Below are positions 16,932 to 25,336 of a stretch of DNA of 64,000 nt, in pieces. Position numbers and translations under genes: made by a program. The number at the start of each line of letters is the position of its first letter. Position 1 is the stretch's first letter. The notes under the pieces are model-generated. The model searched no databases. It saw nothing but the letters and a program-made list of their open reading frames with translations, and was not told the DNA's origin. The DNA is from Actinobacteria bacterium IMCC26207 (GTDB lineage: Bacteria; Actinomycetota; Acidimicrobiia; Acidimicrobiales; Microtrichaceae), in NCBI GenBank assembly GCA_001025035.1, contig LCZK01000007.1, positions 62,001-126,000 of the forward strand. The letters run 5' to 3'.

Positions 16932-18221
16932 CTAGCTCGCCGCTTTTGGTACTGCACGAGCCGCAAGATCAATGATGCGAACCGGTGTATCTGGCCGTAT
17001 GAATTCCTTTCCGGAGGGGACGGGAGAGGTATCGACTCCAATGGCCTGCTTGCGCAGAGCGGAGACTGTTGACTCTTCGATTGGCAGATGAGCAAACGGG
17101 TCATAGTGAAAGAGCCGCATTGCATTCTGGTAGGTAATCGCCCGAATCTCGTCGTCTGGAATACCTGCGAGAGACTTTGCCAGCCGCTCCGGTGACTCCG
17201 GCCATGTGGAATCTGAATGCGGGTAGTCGCACTCCCATGTCATCTGCTCAATACCCACGTCATCTCGGTTCTTGAGACCCGAGGCATCATCGATGAAGCA
17301 GGTAATGAAGCGTTCGTGGAACAACTCTGAGGGCTTCATGGGAAGGTCTTGACCAGTCCAAGCCTGATGGTGCTCATAGACGTAGTCGACCCGCTCTAAG
17401 AAGTAGGGAATCCATCCGATTCCGCCCTCGGAGAGCGCAAAGCGAACTAGGGGAAACTCTGTCATGACTCGGGACCACAACAAGTCAGCCGCCGCCTGCA
17501 CCAGGTTCATTGGCTGTAGCGAAATCATCACGTTGATCGGTGCCTCCACCGAAGTGATAGTGAGCTGTGAAGAGGAGCCGATGTGTAGGCAGACAACCGT
17601 GCCGGTGTCGCTTACTGCTTGCCAGAACGGATCCCAATGTTCGTTGTGAAAGCTGGGCCAACCGAGCTTTTCGGGATTCTCTGAAAACGTCACTGCTCGG
17701 CAGCCTTTTGCGGCCATGCGATGAACCTCTGCGGCCATCAACTGTGGATCCCAAACTGGCGGAAGTGCTAGCGGAATAAAGCGGCCCGGGTAACTCCCAC
17801 ACCACTCATCCACATGCCAATCGTTATATGCCTGAAGCATGGCCAGAGCGACCTGCTTGTCTTCGGTTCTCGCAAAGAGCTGCCCGCAGAATTGTGGAAA
17901 CGAGGGGAAGCACATCGAGCCGAGTACGCCGTTGGCGTTCATATCTTGTACCCGGTCATGAATGTCGTAACAGCCGGTTCGCATCTCGGCGAATGTGGTG
18001 GGCTCGATCCCGTACTCCTCGTGCGGCTTGCCGGCCACGGCATTGAGACCAATGTTGGGAAGCTGCTGGCCCTCGTAGAGCCACACATCGCTTCCATCCT
18101 CGGCTACCACCACTCGAGGCGCAGCATCTTTGTACTTCGCAGGCAGATGGTTTTGGAACATGTCTGGCGGCTCGACCACATGGTCATCCACTGAGATCAG
18201 AATTAGGTCATCAGTATTCAC
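16932..18221 (-). CDS. Amidohydrolase family (amidohydrolase_2) metal-dependent hydrolase
   Basis: 429-residue TIM-barrel protein from a GTG start. ISVDDHVVEPPDMF at the N-terminus supplies the metal-binding motif of the amidohydrolase_2 family. CLHIGSSSQ, LSEGGIGWIPYFLERVDYVYEHH and WECDYPHSDSTWP supply further conserved His/Asp residues. These enzymes include decarboxylases and ring-cleavage hydrolases as well as amidases. A clear paralogue is at 28303-29526. The gene follows a MaoC-type hydratase in an operon from operator site 3. Confidence 0.92.
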   Translation of the reverse strand: MNTDDLILISVDDHVVEPPDMFQNHLPAKYKDAAPRVVVAEDGSDVWLYEGQQLPNIGLNAVAGKPHEEYGIEPTTFAEMRTGCYDIHDRVQDMNANGVLGSMCFPSFPQFCGQLFARTEDKQVALAMLQAYNDWHVDEWCGSYPGRFIPLALPPVWDPQLMAAEVHRMAAKGCRAVTFSENPEKLGWPSFHNEHWDPFWQAVSDTGTVVCLHIGSSSQLTITSVEAPINVMISLQPMNLVQAAADLLWSRVMTEFPLVRFALSEGGIGWIPYFLERVDYVYEHHQAWTGQDLPMKPSELFHERFITCFIDDASGLKNRDDVGIEQMTWECDYPHSDSTWPESPERLAKSLAGIPDDEIRAITYQNAMRLFHYDPFAHLPIEESTVSALRKQAIGVDTSPVPSGKEFIRPDTPVRIIDLAARAVPKAAS

Positions 18222-18259
18222 GATTCGCTCACTTTCGACAGTCTCAGATCAGTCATTTT

Positions 18260-18760
18260 TTAGGAACGATGCAGCAGGTTCATGACCGTGGTTACGGCTA
18301 CTTCCTCAGAAGAATCGGTATATGTAGTCTCGATGACCACAAACGTCATGGTTCGATCGCCTTTTTCTTTTTGATAGATATCGCGAACGATTCCCTCTTG
18401 GCGGAGTTTCTCGCCGACCACCACGGCCCGGTGATAGGTGAACTCCTGCTCACCGTGCAGGATCATTCCGCCAGTGGCCATCAAAGAGCCCATCACTTCA
18501 GCCATCGGGTTGCTTACTCCCCTCTCAATTTCTGGCTGCTCTTCTTCCCACTGGCCATAACTCTGGGCGGCCGAAAAGAAGTAGGTAGGCGGAGTCGGGA
18601 TATTGGTAAAGCCATCAGATACTGCTAGGTCAAGGTTGCGATAGATCTTGGAGGAATCAAGTACCGCTGCCGCAAACGCTGTCACGGTTGCCCGTTCGAT
18701 GGTGACCACTCCCGATGAGGTGGTCCGGCCGATGTACTGTGCGAAGTCGATCTCTGTCAT
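18260..18760 (-). CDS. MaoC-like FAS1-type dehydratase domain protein
   Basis: 166-residue single hot-dog domain of the MaoC_dehydrat_N type (YIGRTTSSGVVTIERATVTAFAAAVLD start). Residues around 95-110 (GGMILHGEQEFTYHRAVVVGEKL) match the substrate-tunnel strand of this group. Such domains usually pair with a second MaoC domain to hydrate enoyl-CoAs, as in ChsH1-ChsH2; a candidate partner is 55955-56377. The mRNA is leadered, with GGGGGAG about eight bases before the ATG. It is divergent from an SDR gene under operator site 3. Confidence 0.85.
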   Translation of the reverse strand: MTEIDFAQYIGRTTSSGVVTIERATVTAFAAAVLDSSKIYRNLDLAVSDGFTNIPTPPTYFFSAAQSYGQWEEEQPEIERGVSNPMAEVMGSLMATGGMILHGEQEFTYHRAVVVGEKLRQEGIVRDIYQKEKGDRTMTFVVIETTYTDSSEEVAVTTVMNLLHRS

Positions 18761-18809
18761 GGCTTCTGACTCCCCCTGTTTGCAGCTTTGCTACGGTGTC
18801 GACCTAACT

Positions 18810-18825
18810 GACGTGAATGTCAGTT
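18810..18825. promoter_or_regulatory. CTGAC operator, site 3 (divergent promoter)
   Basis: CTGACGTGAATGTCAG with CTAA/TTAG flanks (24-bp symmetry 18806-18829). It lies between the MaoC-amidohydrolase operon (minus) and the SDR-crotonase operon (plus). Both sides have leaders with strong G-rich ribosome sites. Arms: CTGACG left, CTGACA right. Confidence 0.9.
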
Positions 18826-18912
18826 AGAGCCATTATCTAATCACATTGCCGGGATGTAGCGGCACCGAAAATACGAACCGCAGATCTGCTGCGAAAATCA
18901 GGGGGAATCACT

Positions 18913-19851
18913 ATGGGCATCGTTTCAGGCAAGATCGCCATTGTTACTGGGGCTGGTCGAGGAGTTGGCCGGGGTGAGGCTATGGAACTTGCAGCTCAAG
19001 GAGCACGGGTTATCTGTAACGACCTTGGTTCGAGTTCGAAAGGTGAAGGAGCAGATGCGGCGCCCGTAGATACCACCGTGCAACTCATCAACGAACGCGG
19101 CGGTGAGGCAGTTGCCAACTATGAAGATGTCTCCTCTTGGGAAGGATCAGAGCGAATTGTTGCCCAAGCTATTGACACCTGGGGAGCGCTCGACATTCTG
19201 GTGAATAACGCAGGAATCTTGCGCGACCTCACCATTGTTCGCATGGGGGAAGAGGACTGGGACAAAGTCATTGCAGTACACCTCAAGGGCACGTTCAATA
19301 TGACCCACCATGCCTGTGTCTATTGGTCGAATGAATCAAAGGCCGGACGCGTTCGCAAGGCATCAATTGTCAACACGGTTTCCTCGGCTGGGTTGCAGGG
19401 CAACCCAGGCCAAGCCAACTACGGCGCAGCCAAAGCGGGGATTGCTGCTCTGACGATAATTACTGCTCTGGAGGGCGAACGATACGGCGTTCGCGCCAAC
19501 GCCATCGCCCCTGGTGGAGCTACTCGAATCGTCAACGATGCCATGCCGCAGATTCCCGTCCGCGAGGCAAATGAGGTTGCTGATGGTGAGTTCGAACGCC
19601 TCAATCCAGGCAACTCTGCACCCATGGCTGTCTGGTTGGCCTCGGAGGAGTCGCTCTTAATCTCTGGACAAGTGTTCCGTGCCGTTGGGGCAGACGTCAC
19701 GCACTATCACGGCTGGTCACTCGGAGCGACTGCCTCGAACACCGTGAAGGGAGAGCCACAGAAATGGGACCCAGAGCGCATGAGCAGCGCTCTCTCGAAG
19801 GGCCTCTTTGGTCTGCGGCCAGGTGGATTGCAGATTCCGAGCAAGGCCTAA
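18913..19851 (+). CDS. SDR family 3-hydroxyacyl-CoA dehydrogenase-like protein
   Basis: 312-residue short-chain dehydrogenase. The cofactor motif TGAGRGVGRGEA (about 11-22), NNAGIL and catalytic SSAGLQGNPGQANYGAAKAG (Ser, Tyr-x-x-x-Lys) are intact. The GRGVGRGEA type with a long C-terminal extension (HYHGWSLG onward) resembles the dehydrogenase part of peroxisomal multifunctional enzyme 2, so oxidation of a 3-hydroxyacyl-CoA is likely. The ATG at 18913 follows AGGGGGAA at ideal spacing. It is cotranscribed with a crotonase and has a paralogue at 58705-59634. Confidence 0.92.
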   Translation: MGIVSGKIAIVTGAGRGVGRGEAMELAAQGARVICNDLGSSSKGEGADAAPVDTTVQLINERGGEAVANYEDVSSWEGSERIVAQAIDTWGALDILVNNAGILRDLTIVRMGEEDWDKVIAVHLKGTFNMTHHACVYWSNESKAGRVRKASIVNTVSSAGLQGNPGQANYGAAKAGIAALTIITALEGERYGVRANAIAPGGATRIVNDAMPQIPVREANEVADGEFERLNPGNSAPMAVWLASEESLLISGQVFRAVGADVTHYHGWSLGATASNTVKGEPQKWDPERMSSALSKGLFGLRPGGLQIPSKA

Positions 19852-19855
19852 CAAG

Positions 19856-20692
19856 GTGGCCTCACTTGAGTCTCAGGAGTTCGAGACCCTTCTGTACGAA
19901 GAGCAAGACGGTGTTGCCACGGTCACACTCAATCGCCCGGAAGTGGCGAACGCGTTCGATTCCCGGATGCAGCGCGAACTCCGGCATCTGTGGCGAACTC
20001 TTCGTCACCATGACGATGTTCGCTGCATCGTTCTGACTGCTGCCGGAGATCGAGCCTTCTGCACGGGAATCGACCGTACCGAACAGATGGGTAGCGAGTC
20101 CGAGCGAGACTCAGAAGTTCATACTGGCTCTCGAAGCACGCCGTTTCACTTTGATGACCCCGGGGAGTGGATCGGTCCAAAGGCCAATGATTTGTGGAAG
20201 CCAGTCATCGCTGCTGTCAATGGTATGGCCTGCGGAGGGGCATTTTATCTGCTCGGCGAAGTGGAGTTCATCATTGCGGCCGAAAACGCAACCTTCTTCG
20301 ACCCACATGTGACCTATGGGATGTGTGCAACTTTCGAGCCGATTCAGATGCTGCAGAAAATGCCTTTCGGAGAAGTCATGAGGATGTCCCTGATGGGGAA
20401 TCACGAGCGTCTCTCAGCTGAACGCGCCTATCAGATCGGTCTGGTTTCTGAGGTAGTTCCCGCTCAGGAGCTAGCAGCCGCAGCAGCGCACTGTGCCAAA
20501 GTCATTGCCTCGGCTCCGGCACTCGCTGTGCAGGGCACCATCCGTTCCATCTGGGCGGGCTTGGAACTCAGCCGAAGTCAAGCACTCGGTTCGGGCTACT
20601 CGTTCATTGGGCTGGGAACGAGTCAGGAATCAATCAAGGAAGGGCAAGAATTCTTTGCCTCTGGCCAACGCATCGAGTGGCGTTTGCGGTGA
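19856..20692 (+). CDS. Enoyl-CoA hydratase/isomerase family protein
   Basis: Crotonase of about 278 residues starting VASLESQEFETLLYEEQDGVA from GTG 19856, four bases after the SDR stop. A longer form from TTG 19808 is possible but would overlap the SDR end. Signatures: GDRAFCTGIDRTEQM (oxyanion hole) and NGMACGGAFYLLGEVEFIIAAENATFFDPH; the region of the usual catalytic Glu residues is divergent (FDPHVTYGM). Possible roles are hydration, double-bond shift or C-C hydrolysis. Converges on a TetR gene 14 bp away without a visible terminator. Confidence 0.88.
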   Translation: MASLESQEFETLLYEEQDGVATVTLNRPEVANAFDSRMQRELRHLWRTLRHHDDVRCIVLTAAGDRAFCTGIDRTEQMGSESERDSEVHTGSRSTPFHFDDPGEWIGPKANDLWKPVIAAVNGMACGGAFYLLGEVEFIIAAENATFFDPHVTYGMCATFEPIQMLQKMPFGEVMRMSLMGNHERLSAERAYQIGLVSEVVPAQELAAAAAHCAKVIASAPALAVQGTIRSIWAGLELSRSQALGSGYSFIGLGTSQESIKEGQEFFASGQRIEWRLR

Positions 20693-20706
20693 TGAATTCG
20701 ACGGTA

Positions 20707-21303
20707 TCAGGCGGGAACTCCTGCAAAGAACCCGCGATGAATGACCGTGGCCGCTGTGTCGAGGACCAGATCGTCCGGACCCAAGTCTTGGTTGACGATC
20801 AGAGATGTAAACCGTTCCATCATCGAGACCAATGCAACCACCCTCAGCGGGCCGTCCTCGGGGTGCGAGCGAGACATGCGTTCCATCAACGCTTCTGCGA
20901 TCGAGGCAAAAGAGTCCAACCCCAATTGGGTGAGCTCAGCGTTATTGAACTGGTTCTCAACCCAGGCTCGCACCACTACCCCATAGGAGCGATAGAGAGC
21001 CAAGAACTCAGTCAACCAGGCTCGCAAAGCCTCACGGCCAGAGGCATCAGCAGAGATCTCACCGAGGGCCTCGGTCATCGCCCCAAGTTCTTGGGCACAC
21101 TCTCGCGCCAACTCAAGAATCAAGGCCTCTTTATTCGGGAAGTACAAATAGAAGCTGCCGTGCGAGACCTGCGCCACAGACACCACATCGTCTACTCGGG
21201 CAGCGTGATAGCCGCGTTCGGCCAGCACCTGTTTGCCTGCCTGGAGCAGTTTGGTGCGCGTGGCGGCGCCTTGTTGACGATGGACTGGTTGCTTGGTTGC
21301 CAT
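20707..21303 (-). CDS. TetR/AcrR family transcriptional regulator (paralogue 1)
   Basis: 198-residue repressor-type protein from ATG 21303. The HTH covers about residues 14-60 (TKLLQAGKQVLAERGYHAARVDDVVSVA), with recognition helix VSHGSFYLYF (46-55), then a helical ligand-binding domain. The second TetR of the window (38835-39422) has ISHGTFYLYF at the same place and the same AARVDD segment, so the two may recognise the same half-site. The AMP-ligase gene starts only 11 bases away in the opposite direction, leaving no room for a conventional intergenic promoter. No CTGAC operator lies beside this gene, which makes it a candidate constitutively expressed partner. Confidence 0.92.
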   Translation of the reverse strand: MATKQPVHRQQGAATRTKLLQAGKQVLAERGYHAARVDDVVSVAQVSHGSFYLYFPNKEALILELARECAQELGAMTEALGEISADASGREALRAWLTEFLALYRSYGVVVRAWVENQFNNAELTQLGLDSFASIAEALMERMSRSHPEDGPLRVVALVSMMERFTSLIVNQDLGPDDLVLDTAATVIHRGFFAGVPA

Positions 21304-21314
21304 AAGGAATTCCT

Positions 21315-22841
21315 GTGCTCGCCGACACGGTAAGACAAGCGGGTCGTGTGTTTGGCAAGCGTAGCTTCCAGATCGCCCCCTCTGGATGGGCCATGAGCTA
21401 CGAGCAATTGAACCGATGGTCAGATGAGGTAGCTGTTGGGTTAGCGCAGCGCGGAGTGCGTGAGTCCTCGGTGGTTGCACTCGTACTTCCAACGTGTCCT
21501 GAGTACACGGTGTTGTACGCGGCCTGCGCGAAATTGGGGGCACTCACGGCAGGTGTGAATCACCGACTCACGCAGGTTGAGCGCGAGCGTGTGCTTGCAA
21601 CAGTTCAGCCAGACCTCATCCTGAGCACTGCAGAACTGATGGAATCTAAGGAATCTACCGAACTGATCCGGCCCTCTACAGCCACGTCGCCAAGCCTTGC
21701 TAGCCCCGAGGCCGACCAGATTGAAGCCGAGGTCCTAGCCGAGCTTCGCGTTCCTGATGGATCGCCCGCATCGCTGACTGAGGACCTTGACCGGCCGATC
21801 TGCATCGTGTTCACCTCTGGTACCACGGGCACCCCCAAAGGGGCAGTTTTTGGGGGTCGCCAACTGCAGTTCATCTGCCATGTCGACACCCAACACATGT
21901 GGAACAGCCCTCAAGAACCAGCTGTTGATTCTTCCGCAGGAACCTCGCTCACACACCTCGGTCCGATGACCAAATTGCTGGGAAATCTGCACCGAGGGGG
22001 CACCAGCCATCTGATGAAAAAGTGGACAGCCCTTGGTGAGCTTGAAGCCACTGCGCAGTTCCGCATGCCAGTGATTGCGGGGATACCCACTCAGCTTGCC
22101 TTGATCCTGCATCACAAATCCTTTGATGAGTTCGACTTATCTTGCGTGCAGGCGGTGATTATCGGTGGTGGCCCCGCCACGCCGGCGCTCATTTCTGAAG
22201 CCAGAGAGCGCCTTGGTGTGCCTGTGGCAGTTCGTTACGCATGTACCGAAGCCGGAATTGGAGTGGGAACCTCCTTTCTGGACCCTCCCGAGGATGCTCT
22301 GCAGTCCGTAGGCCGCCCGCACTCCGGGGTGGAGCTCACGGTGAGATCCGAGGCCGGGGAACTGCTCGAACTTGGCGAGATCGGTGAGATCGCACTCAAA
22401 TCGCCGGCCGTGACGTCTGGCTACTACAACGACCCGGTTGCCACCGCCGCCGCTTTTTGCAGCGATGGTGCTGTCCGCACCGGTGACTTGGGCCACCTTG
22501 ACGAGTCTGGTCGGTTACACCTTGTTGGTCGCGCCAAAGAGATGTACGTCCGCGGCGGCTACAACGTGTACCCGATGGAAGTTGAGGCCGTGCTGTCTCA
22601 GCATGCCGATGTGGCCGAAGTGGTAATCGTGCCTCGGCTGGACCCGATTATGGGCGAGATTGGGGTTGCCGTGCTCGTGCCTCGTGACCCGCTAAATCCG
22701 CCCACGCTTGAAGCACTGAGGAGCTTTGCTGGCGAGCAGATCGCACCATTCAAGCTGCCTTCGGAGTTGCTGATCCGTGACTCGCTACCGCTCACGCCCA
22801 TGGAAAAAATTGATAGAAAGGCAATCCGGGAGGAACTATGA
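21315..22841 (+). CDS. AMP-forming acyl-CoA synthetase
   Basis: 508-residue ANL-superfamily ligase converting a carboxylic acid, ATP and CoA to acyl-CoA. Core motifs: the phosphate loop FTSGTTGTPKGAVF (A3), RYACTEAGIG (A5 region), GDLGHLDESGRLHLVGR (A7-A8), GGYNVYPMEVE and a terminal PLTPMEKIDRKA with the A10 Lys. GTG 21315 follows AAGGA by six bases. It starts 11 bases from the divergent TetR gene and overlaps the next gene by four bases, heading a ligase-dehydrogenase-aldolase operon that lacks a CTGAC operator. Confidence 0.93.
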   Translation: MLADTVRQAGRVFGKRSFQIAPSGWAMSYEQLNRWSDEVAVGLAQRGVRESSVVALVLPTCPEYTVLYAACAKLGALTAGVNHRLTQVERERVLATVQPDLILSTAELMESKESTELIRPSTATSPSLASPEADQIEAEVLAELRVPDGSPASLTEDLDRPICIVFTSGTTGTPKGAVFGGRQLQFICHVDTQHMWNSPQEPAVDSSAGTSLTHLGPMTKLLGNLHRGGTSHLMKKWTALGELEATAQFRMPVIAGIPTQLALILHHKSFDEFDLSCVQAVIIGGGPATPALISEARERLGVPVAVRYACTEAGIGVGTSFLDPPEDALQSVGRPHSGVELTVRSEAGELLELGEIGEIALKSPAVTSGYYNDPVATAAAFCSDGAVRTGDLGHLDESGRLHLVGRAKEMYVRGGYNVYPMEVEAVLSQHADVAEVVIVPRLDPIMGEIGVAVLVPRDPLNPPTLEALRSFAGEQIAPFKLPSELLIRDSLPLTPMEKIDRKAIREEL

Positions 22842-23845
22842 CGAAGAGACTGAGCGCCGACGACTTGCAGGGACCTCACCGAGCATTCGTGACTGCACCG
22901 TTTCGCGGGGCTGGCCTTGAGATGCTCCAGCAGGTGGCGGATGTAGTCCTCGACCCGTGGATCGAGCATGTCCCCCTGCGGATTTGGGATGGCGCCAAAC
23001 TTGCCGAGCGGGTTCAGGACTGCTCGGCAAACATTCTGATTGTTGAGTCAGACTTTGTCATGGGCCCCGAGATCATGGAGGTCGGCCTGCAGATCATCGG
23101 ATCATGCAGGGGTGATCCGAATAACGTTGACGTAGCCGCTGCGACTGAACACGGAATTCCCGTGCTCTTTGCACCGGGTCGTAATGCCGACGGGGTCGCC
23201 GAGATGACAATTGCGCTGTTGTTTGCCGTAAACCGTCATCTACTCGAGGCCGATGCCGATCTGCGCGCTGGGCAGGTCTTCAAAGGGGACAGGCTTCCCT
23301 ATCAGCGGTTTCGGGCCTGGCAGCTTGCAGGCCAAACGGTTGGGATCATCGGCCTTGGGGCAGTCGGTCGAGCAGCATCCTGGCGCTTTGCCGGCCTCGG
23401 CATGAACGTCTTGTCATTCGACCCGTTCAACCCTGCGGCCACGCACACCAACCTTGAAGAGATGCTTCCTCACTGTCAGGTGGTCTCGATGCACGCTGCT
23501 CCCACGCCAGACACGCTCGCCATGATGGGTGCACAGCAGTTTGCTGCCATGCCCGAAGGTTCGGTCTATCTGAACTCGGCGCGCGCAGGTCTGCACGACC
23601 TGCAAGCGTTACTCGAGGCACTCGAGTCTCAGCACCTGTCCGGGGCTGGCCTCGATCATTTTGATGGCGAACAACTCCCACCCGGTCATGGGTTACTGGC
23701 TCGCACCGACGTCGTGCTCACTCCCCATATCGGCGGCGCAACCTATAACACCGAAGTAAACCATTCCATGATGATCGCTGCCGATGTGGCCGCGATCCTT
23801 GCAGGAGAAATGCCGCAACACTGTGTCAACCCGGAGGTTCTCTAG
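22838..23845 (+). CDS. D-isomer-specific 2-hydroxyacid dehydrogenase
   Basis: 335-residue NAD(P)-dependent dehydrogenase. The nucleotide-binding motif VGIIGLGAVGRAASWRFAGLGMNVLSFDP (glycine-rich loop about 171-176), the catalytic Arg in LNSARAGLHDLQAL and His in VVLTPHIGGAT are present. Similarity is to the phosphoglycerate/glyoxylate reductase group; the substrate is not determinable. It overlaps the ligase stop by four bases and directly abuts the class II aldolase gene, suggesting these three process a small hydroxy-acid or sugar-acid fragment. Confidence 0.9.
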   Translation: MTKRLSADDLQGPHRAFVTAPFRGAGLEMLQQVADVVLDPWIEHVPLRIWDGAKLAERVQDCSANILIVESDFVMGPEIMEVGLQIIGSCRGDPNNVDVAAATEHGIPVLFAPGRNADGVAEMTIALLFAVNRHLLEADADLRAGQVFKGDRLPYQRFRAWQLAGQTVGIIGLGAVGRAASWRFAGLGMNVLSFDPFNPAATHTNLEEMLPHCQVVSMHAAPTPDTLAMMGAQQFAAMPEGSVYLNSARAGLHDLQALLEALESQHLSGAGLDHFDGEQLPPGHGLLARTDVVLTPHIGGATYNTEVNHSMMIAADVAAILAGEMPQHCVNPEVL

Positions 23846-24505
23846 ATGCGCACCCTTGACCAAGTGAAAGTAGCCGTGCTGGCTGCATCGAAAACTATGT
23901 ATGCGCGCGGGTTAGTTGAGGGAACTGCCGGCAATGTGTCTGGCCGCGTCGGCCAGGACCGAGTTGTGGTGACGCCGTCTTCGGTTGGCTACGAGGAGAT
24001 GACCTTGGACGACCTTGTCCTGGTAGACCTTGATGGAAATACCATCGAAGGCAGCAGGTCACCCACATCTGAAAAAGCACTGCATCTTGAGTGCTATCGC
24101 TCCTACCTAGAAGTGCGCGGCGTGGTTCACTGCCACGCAACCTATGCCTCAATGTTTGCTGCAGCGCACAAGCCTATTCCTGCCGGTATTGACGAGTTCG
24201 TGATCTACATCGGCGGCGATGTTCCCTGCGCTGAGTATCGGCAAAGCGGCTCGGATGAGTTGGCCACAGAACTCGCTCCACATCTACAGAATCGGTCAGC
24301 CGCTCTTATGGCAAATCACGGCATGGTGTGCGTTGGAAGCTCCGTAGAGGATGCGCTGAACTCGGCGTTGATCGTTGAGCACAATGCGGAAATCATGTGG
24401 GGAGCAGAGCTACTTGGTGGAGTGGTGGCGCTGCCCGAGAAAGCTGTCACGGACTTTCGCAATATCTACGATTATGTTCGCTCAGAAATCTGGGCCACCC
24501 GATAG
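23846..24505 (+). CDS. Class II aldolase/adducin family protein
   Basis: 219-residue zinc aldolase like L-fuculose-phosphate aldolase. GTAGNVSGRV (about 26-35), EKALHLECYRSY, the zinc-binding VHCHATYAS (His-x-His) and LMANHGMVC (third His) are in the family order. It would split or epimerise a short hydroxycarbonyl compound. The gene begins immediately after the dehydrogenase stop. It converges on a haem-oxygenase-fold gene with a 16-base gap. Confidence 0.92.
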   Translation: MRTLDQVKVAVLAASKTMYARGLVEGTAGNVSGRVGQDRVVVTPSSVGYEEMTLDDLVLVDLDGNTIEGSRSPTSEKALHLECYRSYLEVRGVVHCHATYASMFAAAHKPIPAGIDEFVIYIGGDVPCAEYRQSGSDELATELAPHLQNRSAALMANHGMVCVGSSVEDALNSALIVEHNAEIMWGAELLGGVVALPEKAVTDFRNIYDYVRSEIWATR

Positions 24506-24521
24506 GCAAAGGCAGTATCGC

Positions 24522-25292
24522 TCAGCGCAGGGCGCCTGGTTCCTCTAACCACAAGTTGAGCGCCTGGGCTCGAGCATTACGCAGGGTGAACACATGGCGG
24601 ACTGCTTTTCGAACACGGTGTTGAACTCCTGCTGTGGTCACGACTTGCCGCAACAAATAATCAGCGGCATCTCCATGGTCAGCCTCGGCATAGGCATGCA
24701 CCGCAAAATTTGGCACCTCGATCCCGTAGTGATCTCGGAGACCCTCGTACATAAGTGCCGCATAGCCCGTAGATGCAGCGAATCGCTCCCCCGCCCAACC
24801 AAAGGCTGCCAGACCTTCTTCGTAGCTACGGCGCATGTAATACATGGTTCCCAACACTGCACCTAGGGTTGCCGGCTCGGGAACGTAACTCAGTAAATCC
24901 TCGTCGCTGATACCCAGCATGCGGGCCCACTCCACCTTCATGGTGACGTGGTTTGCATCACCCGCATAGCCGGTCTCGTCGGCCAAGTTTTGAATCCAGT
25001 GAGCAAAGTGTTCGCTCTGTTCCAAGGTGAGTGCATCTGGGTCTGGAGCATTTGCCACGAGCGAGGCAAACTCCCCCGTGTAGGTCACCCCCAAGAAGTA
25101 ATACTCCTTACAAAACCGGCGTAGGCACTCCTCAGAGAGCGTCCCGTCTGCCACATGCGACCAGAGTTGATTTCGGGTAACGCAGACGCTGCTCTGGATG
25201 CCATTGAGCTCGGCCATAAACCCATCCACCGGTAGCGTCTCACGCGTCAGGCCTACCCGAATGTCCTTGAACTCGCGGATCTCATCGGCCAT
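24522..25292 (-). CDS. TenA/PqqC-type haem-oxygenase-fold protein (possible diiron oxidase)
   Basis: 256-residue all-helical protein of the TENA/THI-4/PqqC superfamily. Helix-borne candidate metal ligands include Glu106 (LADETGYAGD), His115, Glu159 (SYEEGLAAFGW) and His199/Asp205/His206 (VHAYAEADHGDAADY). That arrangement is compatible with the recently recognised haem-oxygenase-like diiron oxidases that oxidise or decarboxylate small substrates. It could instead be a cofactor-independent oxidase or thiaminase-like protein. It has its own operator (site 4) directly upstream and is monocistronic, converging on the class II aldolase gene. The catalytic class is inference. Confidence 0.75.
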   Translation of the reverse strand: MADEIREFKDIRVGLTRETLPVDGFMAELNGIQSSVCVTRNQLWSHVADGTLSEECLRRFCKEYYFLGVTYTGEFASLVANAPDPDALTLEQSEHFAHWIQNLADETGYAGDANHVTMKVEWARMLGISDEDLLSYVPEPATLGAVLGTMYYMRRSYEEGLAAFGWAGERFAASTGYAALMYEGLRDHYGIEVPNFAVHAYAEADHGDAADYLLRQVVTTAGVQHRVRKAVRHVFTLRNARAQALNLWLEEPGALR

Positions 25293-25312
25293 CTCTCTAC
25301 CATAGAAGATAA

Positions 25313-25328
25313 CTGACGCGCGTGTCAG
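25313..25328. promoter_or_regulatory. CTGAC operator, site 4
   Basis: CTGACGCGCGTGTCAG with ATAA/TTTT flanks, 20 bp upstream of ATG 25292 and between the haem-oxygenase-fold gene and the stop of the sulfotransferase gene. It splits what would otherwise be one minus-strand run. Arms: CTGACG left, CTGACA right. Confidence 0.88.
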
Positions 25329-25336
25329 TTTTGCTA

